Of a DNA stretch of 64,000 nt, positions 36,987 through 46,500 are shown in pieces. The position numbers were made by a program, and so were the translations under genes. Position 1 is the first letter of the stretch; each line of letters opens with the position of its first letter. The stretch spans positions 2,542,001 through 2,606,000 of the forward strand of contig NC_015388.1 in assembly GCF_000195295.1 (NCBI RefSeq). Direction: 5' to 3'. This stretch comes from Desulfobacca acetoxidans DSM 11109. GTDB lineage: Bacteria; Desulfobacterota; Desulfobaccia; Desulfobaccales; Desulfobaccaceae. Under the pieces are notes generated by a model that was not told the DNA's origin, made no database searches, and was given only the letters and a program-made list of their open reading frames with translations.

Positions 36987-39149
36987 TTACCCTGCCGCCA
37001 GCCGTGCCCCCAGCCTGGAGTGCCGTTTTTTAGTCTTATCGTTATGTATTGCCATGGCCAATGCCTTCTTGGCCCCGACTATGACTACGAGCTTCTTGCC
37101 GCGTGTCACCGCCGTATAAATCAGGTTGCGCTGCAGCAGCAGATAATGCTGGGTTACCATCGGCAGCACCACCGCCGGGTATTCCGACCCTTGAGATTTG
37201 TGTACTGAAATAGCATAGGCCAGGACAATTTCGTCCAATTCACCGAAATCGTATATTACTTCACGGTTCTCAAAGATAATCGTTAATTCTTGCATCTCTT
37301 GGTCAATGCGGCTGATGCGGCCGATATCGCCATTGAAGACATCCTTGTCATAGTTATTCCTGATCTGCATCACTTTGTCATTGACTTTGAACATTCGCCC
37401 CCCACGGTCAAGTCCCGGACCGTCGGGGTTGAGTTCCCGCTGCAGAGTCTGGTTGAGCATTCCGGCCCCCACCACGCCCCGATGCATCGGCGTAAGGACC
37501 TGAATATCCTCCACCGGATCAAACCCGAAACGCTTCGGTATGCGCTCCTTGACCAATTCTAGAACGAGGTGCAGGACTTCTTGCGGTTCTTCCTGCTCCA
37601 GGAAGAAAAAATCAGCTAATTTGTCGGGCTCGGCTTTCCATTGCGGCAACTGCCCGCGGTTGATCCGGTGGGCGTTGACGATGATCAGGCTTTCCTGGGC
37701 CTGCCGAAAGATTTCGGTTAGCTCGACTAAAGGAATTGTGCCGGAAGCGATCAGGTCGCGGAAGACATTGCCCGGACCCACCGATGGCAGTTGGTTGGCG
37801 TCGCCTACCAGGATGAGGGTGGCCCCCCGAGGTGTAGCCTTCAAAAGGTGGTGCAGGAGGACAACATCGATCATGGAGGCTTCATCGATGATCAGCAGGT
37901 CGCAGGGCAAGGTCTTTCCTTCGCTAACCTGAAACCCACCCTTCTGTTGGCTATACTGCAGCAACCGATGAATGGTCTTGGCCTCCCAGCCGGTGACCTC
38001 GCTCATGCGTTTGGCGGCCCGACCGGTGGGCGCCGCCATCATGACATTCACCCCCAAGCGCTCCCAAATCTTCAAAATAGCGTTGATGATAGTGGTCTTG
38101 CCGGTACCCGGACCGCCGGTGATGAGAAGCACCTTATGACGCAAAGACATGGTAACGGCATCGGCCTGCTGGGGCGCCAGAGTGAGGCCCAGACGCTCCT
38201 GCACCCAGGCGAGGGCCTTGGCAGGCTCTATAAAAGGGAGCTGCTGCTGGGCTTGCATCAAGGCCTTAAGGCGTTTGGCGGCATTAGTCTCGGCGAGATA
38301 AAAACCGCTCAAGTAGACGGGCCGCTGGTCTTGATCCAGGGACTCCTCGACCACAACCTCCTGCCGAAACGCCAGACGGCTGAGTGCCTGGACAATCAAC
38401 TGCTCCTCGACTGCCAGAATCTCACGGGCCTTTTCCAACAGCGGTCGATAGGGAAAGAATACATGTCCTTCGTTACTCACGTTCTTTAGGGTATGGAGGA
38501 TGCCAGCCTCCAATCTGGCCGGAGTCTCTTTTTCAAAACCCAATTTCATGGCAATGCGGTCGGCGGTAAGAAAACCGATGCCGAAGATATCGGCGGCCAG
38601 TTGGTAAGGATTTTCCTGCATAACAGTGACGGCCTGGTGCCCGTACTGCTTGAAGATCTTGGCTGCATAGGCGGTGCTGATGTTGTGCGTCTGCAAGAAC
38701 AGCATCACCTCCCGGATCTGTTTCTGTTCCTCCCAGGCCCGCTGGATCATCTGGCGCCGCTTGGGACCGATGCCCTCTACTTCTGCCAACCGCTCAATCC
38801 CGGTCTCAATGATATCAAAGGTCTGGCCCCCGAATTTCTGGACGATGCGCTGCGCCATAACCGGTCCGATTCCCTTGATAAAACCGGAACTCAGATATTT
38901 TTTCATACCAGAGGCAGTAGCCGGAGTCATGGTTTCGTGCTCGGTGAATTTGAACTGTTCACCGTATTTGGGGTGGAGACTCCATTCTCCCTTTAAACGC
39001 AGCCCCTCGCCTGCTTTGGGCGCCAACAGGTGGCCGATTATGGTCACTAGATGTTTTTGACCGCGCACCTTGAGTTGAGCTACCACAAAGCCGGTGTCTT
39101 CACTAAAAAACGTGACCCGCTCAATCTGCCCCTGAAGTTCCACCAGCAT
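36987..39149 (-). CDS. recD2: RecD2-type ATP-dependent DNA helicase
   Basis: Superfamily 1B 5'-3' helicase of 720 residues. The N-terminal OB-like region and tandem helix-hairpin-helix motifs (FIKGIGPVMAQRI and VEGIGPKRRQ) are the RecD2 extension. The motor follows with Walker A GGPGTGKT at 345-352, DEASMIDV, GDANQLPSVGPG and VHKSQGSEYPAV. RecD2 acts without RecB/RecC in DNA repair and replication-fork maintenance. The gene converges with the receiver gene and precedes nothing obviously linked. Confidence 0.93.
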   Translation of the reverse strand: MLVELQGQIERVTFFSEDTGFVVAQLKVRGQKHLVTIIGHLLAPKAGEGLRLKGEWSLHPKYGEQFKFTEHETMTPATASGMKKYLSSGFIKGIGPVMAQRIVQKFGGQTFDIIETGIERLAEVEGIGPKRRQMIQRAWEEQKQIREVMLFLQTHNISTAYAAKIFKQYGHQAVTVMQENPYQLAADIFGIGFLTADRIAMKLGFEKETPARLEAGILHTLKNVSNEGHVFFPYRPLLEKAREILAVEEQLIVQALSRLAFRQEVVVEESLDQDQRPVYLSGFYLAETNAAKRLKALMQAQQQLPFIEPAKALAWVQERLGLTLAPQQADAVTMSLRHKVLLITGGPGTGKTTIINAILKIWERLGVNVMMAAPTGRAAKRMSEVTGWEAKTIHRLLQYSQQKGGFQVSEGKTLPCDLLIIDEASMIDVVLLHHLLKATPRGATLILVGDANQLPSVGPGNVFRDLIASGTIPLVELTEIFRQAQESLIIVNAHRINRGQLPQWKAEPDKLADFFFLEQEEPQEVLHLVLELVKERIPKRFGFDPVEDIQVLTPMHRGVVGAGMLNQTLQRELNPDGPGLDRGGRMFKVNDKVMQIRNNYDKDVFNGDIGRISRIDQEMQELTIIFENREVIYDFGELDEIVLAYAISVHKSQGSEYPAVVLPMVTQHYLLLQRNLIYTAVTRGKKLVVIVGAKKALAMAIHNDKTKKRHSRLGARLAAG

Positions 39150-39206
39150 CTCATAGCTCTTAAAAACAATTTCTTGTAAGCAGTCAGCCTGATTAAATTA
39201 TCCTGA

Positions 39207-40610
39207 TTAGCCCAGTCTCGCCTTAAGACGCAAAAACGGCCCACCATCCGAGACCTTGACCCATTCCTTATGTCCTTTGCCGCACATCCCCAAACCGGAG
39301 ATCTGCACCTGCGGGCCAACCATAGTAATGGATTGCAGCAGGTCAGGAACATATCCGGTGACGATGACCGGTGAGAAGACGCTGCCGGTCAACTTCCCCT
39401 CTCGAATCTCTTCGGCATACAGTCCTTCCAACTGTATGCCCCATCCTTTGGGATCTTCCATGCCATTGGAGGGATGATCCAAAAAATAGCCAAATTTGAT
39501 ATCCTGCAGCATCTCTTCGAAGTCCCGGTTTCCGGGACCGAAATAGGTATTGGTCATGCGGGCGTAAATCTTGTGGGCATAGGATTCCCGGCGACCGTTG
39601 GGAGTACGTCTCAAACCCAGGCGGAGGGCCGAATTGAGATCGGTAATAGGACACTTGAGAACGCCATTCTCAATAATCCTGGTCTCCTCTGCCAATCTGC
39701 CTTCGTGATCAAAGAAAAAGCTGGCCGCCTGTCCCGGTAACGCCGGCGAATCAGACAGGTTTACCAGAGGCGAGGCCACCTGATGACCCAGATATTCCTG
39801 ACCACGGGAGCGCCGTTCCAGGAATAAATCTGCTTCCGTACCATGGCCAAAGGCCTCGTGCGCAAAGATGCCGGCAAAATCGGGTGAAAAGATACAATCA
39901 TACATACCGGGAGACAGGCGCGGCGCCGTGAGAATCCGTCCCGCATCTCGGATCAGACGGCCCTGTTCCTCTTCCTTGATATAGGTATGTTCATACCCTC
40001 CCAGATAGCAATGCCCACCATGCAGACATGCCGTCCGATCCCCCTCCCGCAATACTACCTGGGCTACCATTTGGGTACGGGGCAGTTCTTGATAAAGGCT
40101 GCGGGTACGGTTGACAAATAATTCCCGACTCCTCGTATGGGAGTAGAAAACCGTGGCATTGACAACCCTGGCATCCCGAATCTGGAGATCATCCCTGATG
40201 GTTTTGAGAGTAGCCATTTTCCGGCGCAGAGGAATCTGTTCCGGCGGGGTCGCCATGGCCGCCGCAAAATCCTGGTTTAATGCCACGCCTGGATCGATAT
40301 CGAGACCCACGTCTACAATCCCTTCCATGAGGGCAGTCTTGACCAGCTCTTCGGCCCCGGCAGTTAACCGGTCACAGAATTCAGAGGTTCCAATGCCGTT
40401 AAGAGCATACTCCATAAAAGCGCGGCCGGTAAAAACTGTTAATACCACACCCTGTTGCCTTTCGAGGGCTTCGGCGCGAGCCTCCCGACTGTCCAGCAGA
40501 AGTCGTTCTCCTACCCTGTCCTGCACCCAGGCCGCGGCATACGGGACGGTAGCTTCCATCTGCCGTACTAAATTTTTCAAGATAAATCTGAGTTCTTTTA
40601 TTTCTGTCAT
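39207..40610 (-). CDS. tldD: TldD-family metalloprotease
   Basis: A 467-residue member of the TldD/PmbA family. The metal motif AHEAFGHGTEADLFLE (HExxxH with a distal Glu) is intact, which marks the catalytic TldD type rather than PmbA/TldE. Later motifs GVLKCPITDLNSALRLG and RMTNTYFGPGNRDFEEML fit the family. TldD usually acts with TldE on microcin-like or modified peptides; no TldE gene is present here. The frame is open to 40694, but that extension contains a TTGACA promoter-like box, so ATG 40610 (MTEIKELRF) is preferred. Confidence 0.9.
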   Translation of the reverse strand: MTEIKELRFILKNLVRQMEATVPYAAAWVQDRVGERLLLDSREARAEALERQQGVVLTVFTGRAFMEYALNGIGTSEFCDRLTAGAEELVKTALMEGIVDVGLDIDPGVALNQDFAAAMATPPEQIPLRRKMATLKTIRDDLQIRDARVVNATVFYSHTRSRELFVNRTRSLYQELPRTQMVAQVVLREGDRTACLHGGHCYLGGYEHTYIKEEEQGRLIRDAGRILTAPRLSPGMYDCIFSPDFAGIFAHEAFGHGTEADLFLERRSRGQEYLGHQVASPLVNLSDSPALPGQAASFFFDHEGRLAEETRIIENGVLKCPITDLNSALRLGLRRTPNGRRESYAHKIYARMTNTYFGPGNRDFEEMLQDIKFGYFLDHPSNGMEDPKGWGIQLEGLYAEEIREGKLTGSVFSPVIVTGYVPDLLQSITMVGPQVQISGLGMCGKGHKEWVKVSDGGPFLRLKARLG

Positions 40611-41048
40611 CTGTCCGGCTACTCCAAAAATTGCATTACAGGTATGATAACTTAGAATTGGAGTGTCAACAAAGGAAACCGAAACGTTTACCACCTGCTA
40701 AAAGTCATCATGTTCTGAGGAACACCACGAAACATGAAAACAGAACCGTAGTAGCTGCTCACAATAATGCTTTTTCTGCTCACCGCCCACTGTTTTCATA
40801 CAAATTTTTTTCTCATCGACCATGTTAAATAAAGCGGCGGCCATGGACCGCCCTATTCCCATTTTCGATATTTCATTGACAATTTACTCATAGGGCGGGC
40901 CGCGCCCGCCGTCTTTAAAAGCACTGTCTTCCTATAAATTATACGATATACTTTCTTTCTGGCCGTTGGCCGGATGCTGATACCCTGCTTCGGCTGATAT
41001 AATATTTTCTAACATATCCAAGTAATTATTTCACCAAAAGGAGAGTCT
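40611..41048. other. 438-base divergent gap with an inverted pair of REP-like elements
   Basis: The gap between tldD and the HIT gene has no supported ORF. It holds a TTGACA on the minus strand (about 40668-40663) that may be the tldD -35 element, without a good -10 box. The two REP-like arms are listed separately. AAAGGAG just ahead of 41049 is the HIT ribosome site. Confidence 0.45.
40836..40910. repeat. REP-like palindromes, copies C and D, in inverted orientation
   Basis: Copy C (40836-40857, GGCGGCCATGGACCGCCCTA) and copy D (40890-40910, TAGGGCGGGCCGCGCCCGCC) are each palindromic and also inverted copies of one another, matching at 17 of 22 positions. Between them lie about 32 AT-rich bases. 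Such a pair resembles a BIME, and transcription would give a long stem. Copy D is nearly identical to copy A at 18879. Confidence 0.65.
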
Positions 41049-41468
41049 ATGCCCCAGGACTGTATTTTCTGCCAGATTGTCGCCGGACGGGCGTATGCCG
41101 AACGTCTCTGCGAAACCGATCGAGTTATGGCCTTTTTAGACATTGCCCCGGTACATTATGGGCATGCCTTAGTGATTCCCAAGGCACACTTTGAAACATT
41201 TCTGGACCTGCCAGATGAGCTATGGCTGGAGATGGGACAGGTCAGCCGCCGCCTGGCCCTGGCTTTGCAAAAAACCTTATACGCCCGGGGATTTAATCTC
41301 GGTATGAACAATTACGAAGCCGCTGGCCAGGTAGTGTTTCACGCCCATTTGCATGTCATTCCACGGTACGTCGATGACGGGTTGCAACTCTTTCCTCAGG
41401 GTCTCTATCGAGGACAGGACATGGCCAGTGTCGCGCGGCAGTTACGACAGACCTTAGGCAACCTCTGA
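41049..41468 (+). CDS. HIT-family nucleotide hydrolase
   Basis: A 139-residue histidine-triad protein. The N-terminal zinc-type CIFCQIVAG, then VMAFLDIAPVHYGHALVIPKAH and the triad HAHLHVIPR are all present. HINT-type members hydrolyse AMP-linked substrates such as adenosine phosphoramidates. AAAGGAG lies 7 bases upstream. It converges with the class IV aminotransferase and overlaps its 3' end by 15 bases. Confidence 0.94.
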   Translation: MPQDCIFCQIVAGRAYAERLCETDRVMAFLDIAPVHYGHALVIPKAHFETFLDLPDELWLEMGQVSRRLALALQKTLYARGFNLGMNNYEAAGQVVFHAHLHVIPRYVDDGLQLFPQGLYRGQDMASVARQLRQTLGNL

Positions 41469-42287
41469 CCACAGCAGGTCGTTTAATCGCTTCGTATCAG
41501 GGGACATAGGCACGGCGCAGCCATCCAGGGATGAAACCGGCATGACTCCGATCAGCGAGTTGGCCAGCCAGACGCCCTCGGCTCTGGCCAGGCGCGCCAA
41601 GGATGCCGGACTGACCTGAAATGCAACTCCCTGTCCTCTCAAGGCCCGCTGCAGCACCGCTAAGGTCACGCTCGGTAAGGCGCTCGGAGCCAGAGGCCGG
41701 AAGAAAACGCCGTTTTCCCGCCAGAAAATTCCCGTGGCCGCCCCTTCCGAAACGGTGCCGTCCGCTTCCAGGATGAGTCCTTCCCGGGCCCCCCGGTCCA
41801 GGGCATACTGCCGAGCTGCCAGGCAGAACAGGTAGTTCAGACTCTTGCATTGCCCCAAAAAACTGCTGCGTCGTTCTGCAAAACTCACCACCGGCCAGCC
41901 CTGTCGATACTCTCCTGGTGTGGGCGGTGTATAAGGCCGAGCCGAGATAATCAACGTCGGCCGGTCGGCCCGGGGCAGACCCAATTCCGGTGCCTCTCCC
42001 CGCGTGATGATAATCTTTGCTGCAGCTATCTGGTTTTTTAGGCCATTCCGAGCCACTAGCTCTCGCAAATGCTCTCCCCAGGGAAAGTCGGGGGGTAGAG
42101 TGATTCTGAGGATGGCGGCGCCATCAGAGAGGCGTGCCAGATGCTCAGCCAACCACCACGGTCGTCCGGCCTCGGCCCTGATAGTCTCAAACAAACCATC
42201 ACCATAAAGCAAACCCCGGTCCTGGACCGAGATTTTAGCTTCAGAAAGGGGCAGGAATTGCCCGTTCAGGAAAATATCCATCTCCAA
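41454..42287 (-). CDS. Class IV PLP aminotransferase or aminodeoxychorismate lyase
   Basis: A 277-residue fold-type IV PLP enzyme. The family start (FLNGQFLPLSEAKISVQDRGLLYGDGLFETIR), the PLP Lys 148 in GQCKSLNYL and the phosphate-binding GTVSEGAATGIFW are intact. The class includes 4-amino-4-deoxychorismate lyase (PabC), branched-chain and D-amino-acid aminotransferases. The KSLNYL context and size favour PabC or a BCAT-like role, which the sequence alone does not settle. It lies 68 bases after PPi-PFK on the same strand. Confidence 0.88.
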   Translation of the reverse strand: MEMDIFLNGQFLPLSEAKISVQDRGLLYGDGLFETIRAEAGRPWWLAEHLARLSDGAAILRITLPPDFPWGEHLRELVARNGLKNQIAAAKIIITRGEAPELGLPRADRPTLIISARPYTPPTPGEYRQGWPVVSFAERRSSFLGQCKSLNYLFCLAARQYALDRGAREGLILEADGTVSEGAATGIFWRENGVFFRPLAPSALPSVTLAVLQRALRGQGVAFQVSPASLARLARAEGVWLANSLIGVMPVSSLDGCAVPMSPDTKRLNDLLWSEVA

Positions 42288-42355
42288 AAAACTCTTTCAT
42301 CTGCCCCGGATCGTGGTAGACATGCTACCTCTCGACCAGGCTCAGTTTGACATCC

Positions 42356-44074
42356 TCACAATCCTAAGGCATTCAGTTGCAGGGTAATGGGTTTGGCGTC
42401 GGCGCAAGGACCTGAAAATTGGATCGGTCCAGGAAAACGATAATGATCTTCCTGGGCCCATTTTATCCGTTCCTGGGCCAGAACTTTAAAGGCCGGGCTG
42501 TCAAGATCAACTTTCTGTTTGGCAATGACCAACTCCAGGCGACCCCGGCGCTCCTCCAAGTGCATCAGCGGGGCCAGGGGAATGCCGATAGGTCGCCACT
42601 GTTCCAGAGGCTTATGCACATCCTTAATGGCTGCCATGTAGCCGGTGCAACCGTTGGCCAGAAGGGTAAAAGCGGTAACACCCAGGTTATAGCCATAATC
42701 GCAATCGAACTTCGTGGGAAAGGTGCCGCGGCCATCGTAGCCGTAGTAGTGGTTCTGGTGTTTAAAGGTTCCCTTGTAAATACCCTTGCCCCGCTGTTTC
42801 CGGAGATAGGTGGCCACCATATCCAACAGAATCCGTTCGGTGCGGACCTGAGCATATTGGAAATTGCCATGGCTGTCACGGGGCAGAAGCAGACCGCGCT
42901 GAAGTTCGGTGGGCAGGCCTAAAAAAACCCGGCTGTCATAATCTCGCCAGATGTCGTGATTATCAATGAGCTGCACCTGATCTTCGAAGGGCAGTTTGTG
43001 GAAGGATTCTTCGCCCACGGCTTCTTTGTCGTAGCTGGCAATGATATAGCTGATCTTTATAATCAATACGTTGATCTCATGGATAAATTCTAAGATCCCC
43101 TCCGGTATCAGGATAGTGCCGTAGTTCATACCGCGGCGGGCCCGTTCCACAATGACGTCGGCGATGAGGCGAACAACGTTATGAATGGTGAGTTCTTTAT
43201 CTTCGATCTCTTCGCCGATCAGGATGACATTGGGATGGGTCTGGAGCGCTACTTCCAGGGCAATATGGCTGGCGCTGCGTCCCATAAGCCGATTAAAGTG
43301 CCAGTACTTGAGATCGGACTTGCAGTCAGAATTCAGATTTCCGACCTCGGTGGCAAAGGACATACAAGCCGAGTGGTAGCCGAACGGGACCTGGAGCAGT
43401 CCGGGAACCTGCAGGTCGCCGTCGATAGTTTTGGGGACGCCGATAACCTGAACCCCCAGATCACGCATATCTTCCGCTAAAAAAGCGGCATTGGTGTTGG
43501 AGTCGTCACCCCCCACCACAACGAGGCCATCCAGCTGTAGATCGGCGCAGGTCTGGCGGCACTTGGCCATCTTATCGGTATTGTCGATCTTATCACGGCC
43601 GGTGCCCAACATGTGAAAACCGCCGGAATTCTTGTATTCGGAGATTATCGCCGCGTCAATATCCTTATATTTTTTGGTGATAATGCCTTTGGGTCCGGCC
43701 AGAAAACCGATGATGGCATTGTCAGGATGGGCTCGCTTGGCCGCCTCAAAAACCCCGGCAATGACGTTGTGCCCGCCCGGAGCCGGACCGCCGGAAAGAA
43801 CAATGCCAATACGGCGCGACTGCTCCTGCCTGGCACCACCTGGGATGATATCCACCAGTCTGTTTTCGCTCACAAAAGGCAGCTGCTCGCGCGTGGCCTT
43901 TAAAACTTCCAAGGAAAACCCGTCCAGAGACCGTATACTCCCTGAACCTTCCCGAAACGCTGGTATCAAGGGAGGTTGGTAGACCATACGCTCCAGCCTG
44001 ACAGGACTGTCGTTGCATAATAGACTGACAATTGGATTTTGCGGATTCTGGGGAGCAATATTCTTATCGGTCAT
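42356..44074 (-). CDS. pfp: Pyrophosphate-dependent phosphofructokinase, long form
   Basis: Interconverts fructose 6-phosphate and fructose 1,6-bisphosphate using PPi. At 572 residues it is the long type found in plants, spirochaetes and anaerobes. GIVLSGGPAPGGHNV opens the core. GGDDSNTNA carries the Asp that excludes ATP (GGDGS in ATP enzymes), and PKTIDGDLQVPG carries the PPi-linked Lys. MGRSASHIALE and the C-terminal GYDGRGTFPTKFD are also present. AAGGAG precedes the ATG. Use of PPi saves ATP in energy-limited anaerobes. Confidence 0.94.
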   Translation of the reverse strand: MTDKNIAPQNPQNPIVSLLCNDSPVRLERMVYQPPLIPAFREGSGSIRSLDGFSLEVLKATREQLPFVSENRLVDIIPGGARQEQSRRIGIVLSGGPAPGGHNVIAGVFEAAKRAHPDNAIIGFLAGPKGIITKKYKDIDAAIISEYKNSGGFHMLGTGRDKIDNTDKMAKCRQTCADLQLDGLVVVGGDDSNTNAAFLAEDMRDLGVQVIGVPKTIDGDLQVPGLLQVPFGYHSACMSFATEVGNLNSDCKSDLKYWHFNRLMGRSASHIALEVALQTHPNVILIGEEIEDKELTIHNVVRLIADVIVERARRGMNYGTILIPEGILEFIHEINVLIIKISYIIASYDKEAVGEESFHKLPFEDQVQLIDNHDIWRDYDSRVFLGLPTELQRGLLLPRDSHGNFQYAQVRTERILLDMVATYLRKQRGKGIYKGTFKHQNHYYGYDGRGTFPTKFDCDYGYNLGVTAFTLLANGCTGYMAAIKDVHKPLEQWRPIGIPLAPLMHLEERRGRLELVIAKQKVDLDSPAFKVLAQERIKWAQEDHYRFPGPIQFSGPCADAKPITLQLNALGL

Positions 44075-44190
44075 AATAGGAACTCCTTGTGCTAAAAACT
44101 GGTCTAACTTGACAGTCTAGACGCCTTCAGTGACAGATTGAGGACAGATTTTCCTCAAGGTATCCCGAAAAACCTGAAAGCTCTTCGATA

Positions 44191-44745
44191 TCAATCCCAT
44201 TGTCGCATCTCAGATGCCATTATAACCACATACGGCCTGATCTTTTCAAGGTTTTTCGGCCCCACCCCTTTAACCTTGAGCAAGTCATCGACTTTTTTAA
44301 AAGAACCGTGTTCTCGGCGAAAGGTGGCGATCCGCTCGGCCAGCACCGGGCCGATGCCCGGAATAATTTCCAGATCAGCCGCAACGGCCGTATTCAGGTC
44401 AATGGCAAGTCCCAGGGTCAACAGATCATTGCCCGACATGCGCCCCGGAATAACAGTTCGGTCTGCGGATAGGATAACTTTGGAACCGTTAGGAAGTGGC
44501 TGCCGTGGGTATAGGTAATCATCCCGACCCCCAGCCGCATGCCAGACTTCCTGCCAGGTAGGCATAGTTGAAAAATTATGGACCCCAGGGCGAGGTAGAT
44601 CCCCGGCAACCTCAAGGAAATAGTTATATTGTGGTACAGCGGGGACAGAGGGAGTGCGCCAGACCAACCCCGCCTGCCAGACCCACAATCCGGCGAGGCA
44701 GAGGCCCAAGACCGCAATGATGATCTGGTGCTCTCGGGGTAGCAT
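44191..44745 (-). CDS. ComEA-like helix-hairpin-helix DNA-binding protein
   Basis: A 184-residue protein with one N-terminal membrane anchor (IIIAVLGLCLAGLWVWQA), a central beta-rich SLBB-like region (EVAGDLPRPGVHNF) and a C-terminal ComEA domain. Two HhH motifs are visible (IPGIGPVLAERIATFRREHGSF and VKGVGPKNLEKIRPY). ComEA proteins bind incoming DNA during transformation. No other competence genes are near. It stands between cimA and PPi-PFK on the same strand. Confidence 0.88.
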   Translation of the reverse strand: MLPREHQIIIAVLGLCLAGLWVWQAGLVWRTPSVPAVPQYNYFLEVAGDLPRPGVHNFSTMPTWQEVWHAAGGRDDYLYPRQPLPNGSKVILSADRTVIPGRMSGNDLLTLGLAIDLNTAVAADLEIIPGIGPVLAERIATFRREHGSFKKVDDLLKVKGVGPKNLEKIRPYVVIMASEMRQWD

Positions 44746-44824
44746 GACTATTTGAGAGAATCGCAGTTTAAACCGCTTTTACTACCGAGTGGCGGTCGGT
44801 CAACCACCCCTGTAGGCATTGTTT

Positions 44825-46489
44825 CTAAGAGGCCACCCCTAAACTGGGATGCTCATCCTTGTAGAGCTTGTAGTTGATACTGTCTACCAGGGCCAGCCAG
44901 GATGCCTCGATGATATCATGGGAAACGCCAACGCTGCCCCAACGGTCGTGGGCATCCCGCGATTCGATGAATACCCGCACCTTGGCAGCAGTGCTTCCGG
45001 TAGCACCGGGCAGGACCCGAACTTTATAATCTTCCAACCGCATCTCTACCAGTCGGGGGTAGAACCTGATAAGGGCTTTAAGCAGGGCGTTGTACAATGC
45101 ATCGACCGGACCGGTTCCCAGGGCGGCAGTATGTACCTCATTCAAACCCACACGCACCCGTAACGTCGCTTCCGGAACCGGCGCCTCAATATCCCCTACT
45201 TTTTGGTCGACGATCCGGTAACTTAACATCCGAAAATAATCTTTCCCCTTTCCCAGCGAGGCGAAGACCAGCAACTTCAGGGAACCGTCGGCCTCCTCAA
45301 ACTGGTAGCCTTGAGATTCCAATTCTTTCACCTTGCTGAGAATAGTCTGCAAGATGTCTGCTTCTTTAAGCTGATGCCGATTTTGGGTGAGTTCTCTGAT
45401 CTTTTCGGCTGCCGCCTGCACAGCGGCATCGTGATCCGCCGGTTTCAGCCCCAGGGTCTGGGCCAGGAGAAAGATATTACTCTTGCCGGACAGGTCCGAC
45501 ACCGGAAAATTGCGGAAGTTGCCCACCAGCTCGGGCCGGATATGTTCATAGGCCCTCGGATTAAGCTTGACGGCGGCGGCGTGCACGCCGCCTTTGTGGG
45601 CAAAGGCGCTGCGCCCGACATAGGGCTGATAACGGTTCGGACTAATATTGGCGATTTCGTAAACAAACCGGGACAATTCCGACATCCGCCTGAGATTGTC
45701 GTCGCTGACACAGTCCAGACCCAGTTTTAACCGGATGCCGGGGATGATGGAGCAAAGATTGGCATTGCCACAGCGTTCGCCGAAGCCGTTTACTGTCCCC
45801 TGCACCTGACTGACCCCCAATTCCACTGCGGCCAGGCTGTTGGCCACTCCCATCTCGCCGTCGTTGTGGGCATGGATGCCCAAAGGCGCCTCGGGAAACC
45901 GGGCTTGCACCGCTTTGATTATTTCCACTACCTTTGAGGTCAGGGCGCCGCCATTGGTTTCGCACAACACCAGGCAGTCGGCGCCGCCGGCCAGAGCGGC
46001 TTCCAAAGTCTTGAGGGCATACTCAGGATCAGCCTGAAACCCGTCAAAAAAATGTTCGGCATCATAAAATAGCTCCTGCACATGGGGCTTGAGATACCGC
46101 AGAGAATGGGTAATGATCTCCAGGTTACGTTCCAAGGTAGTTCGCAACACCTCTTTAACATGTAGATTCCATGACTTGCCAAAGATGGTGACTACCGGCG
46201 CCTGGCTGATGAGCAGCTCCTGAAAGACCGGATCAGACTCTGGCGGCCGGTCTTTGTGGTGCGTACTACCAAAGGCGGCGATCAGGCTGCTATCCAAATT
46301 GTAGTTGCGGATCTCGCCAAAAAAATCTCGATCCCTCGGATTGGCCCCCGGCCAGCCGCCTTCAATATAATGAATGCCTATCTGAGAAAGCTTTTCGGCA
46401 ATGCGGATTTTATCCGCCAAGGATAAGCTAAAGTATTCAGCCTGAGTGCCATCCCGCAACGTCGTGTCGTAGATTTTTACCCGCCGCAT
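44825..46489 (-). CDS. cimA: Citramalate synthase
   Basis: Condenses pyruvate with acetyl-CoA to (R)-citramalate, opening the threonine-independent isoleucine route. The HMGL-like barrel has YDTTLRDGTQAEYFSLS, the HNDGEMGVANSLAAVE metal His motif and NGFGERCGNANL. A LeuA-type allosteric domain follows (DYKVRVLPGATGSTAAKVRVFIES). The 554-residue length and TQAEYFSL place it in the CimA rather than the LeuA branch. It lies 11 bases after aspartate kinase, which links branched-chain and aspartate-family amino acids. Confidence 0.94.
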   Translation of the reverse strand: MRRVKIYDTTLRDGTQAEYFSLSLADKIRIAEKLSQIGIHYIEGGWPGANPRDRDFFGEIRNYNLDSSLIAAFGSTHHKDRPPESDPVFQELLISQAPVVTIFGKSWNLHVKEVLRTTLERNLEIITHSLRYLKPHVQELFYDAEHFFDGFQADPEYALKTLEAALAGGADCLVLCETNGGALTSKVVEIIKAVQARFPEAPLGIHAHNDGEMGVANSLAAVELGVSQVQGTVNGFGERCGNANLCSIIPGIRLKLGLDCVSDDNLRRMSELSRFVYEIANISPNRYQPYVGRSAFAHKGGVHAAAVKLNPRAYEHIRPELVGNFRNFPVSDLSGKSNIFLLAQTLGLKPADHDAAVQAAAEKIRELTQNRHQLKEADILQTILSKVKELESQGYQFEEADGSLKLLVFASLGKGKDYFRMLSYRIVDQKVGDIEAPVPEATLRVRVGLNEVHTAALGTGPVDALYNALLKALIRFYPRLVEMRLEDYKVRVLPGATGSTAAKVRVFIESRDAHDRWGSVGVSHDIIEASWLALVDSINYKLYKDEHPSLGVAS

Positions 46490-46500
46490 TTTCTTCCTCT

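Noticed and set aside
44138-44158. TTGAGG/CCTCAA inverted repeat with a 9-base loop between the ComEA-like and PPi-PFK genes
   Set aside because: Perfect but only 6 bp, with no T-run on either strand; not strong enough to call a terminator or operator.
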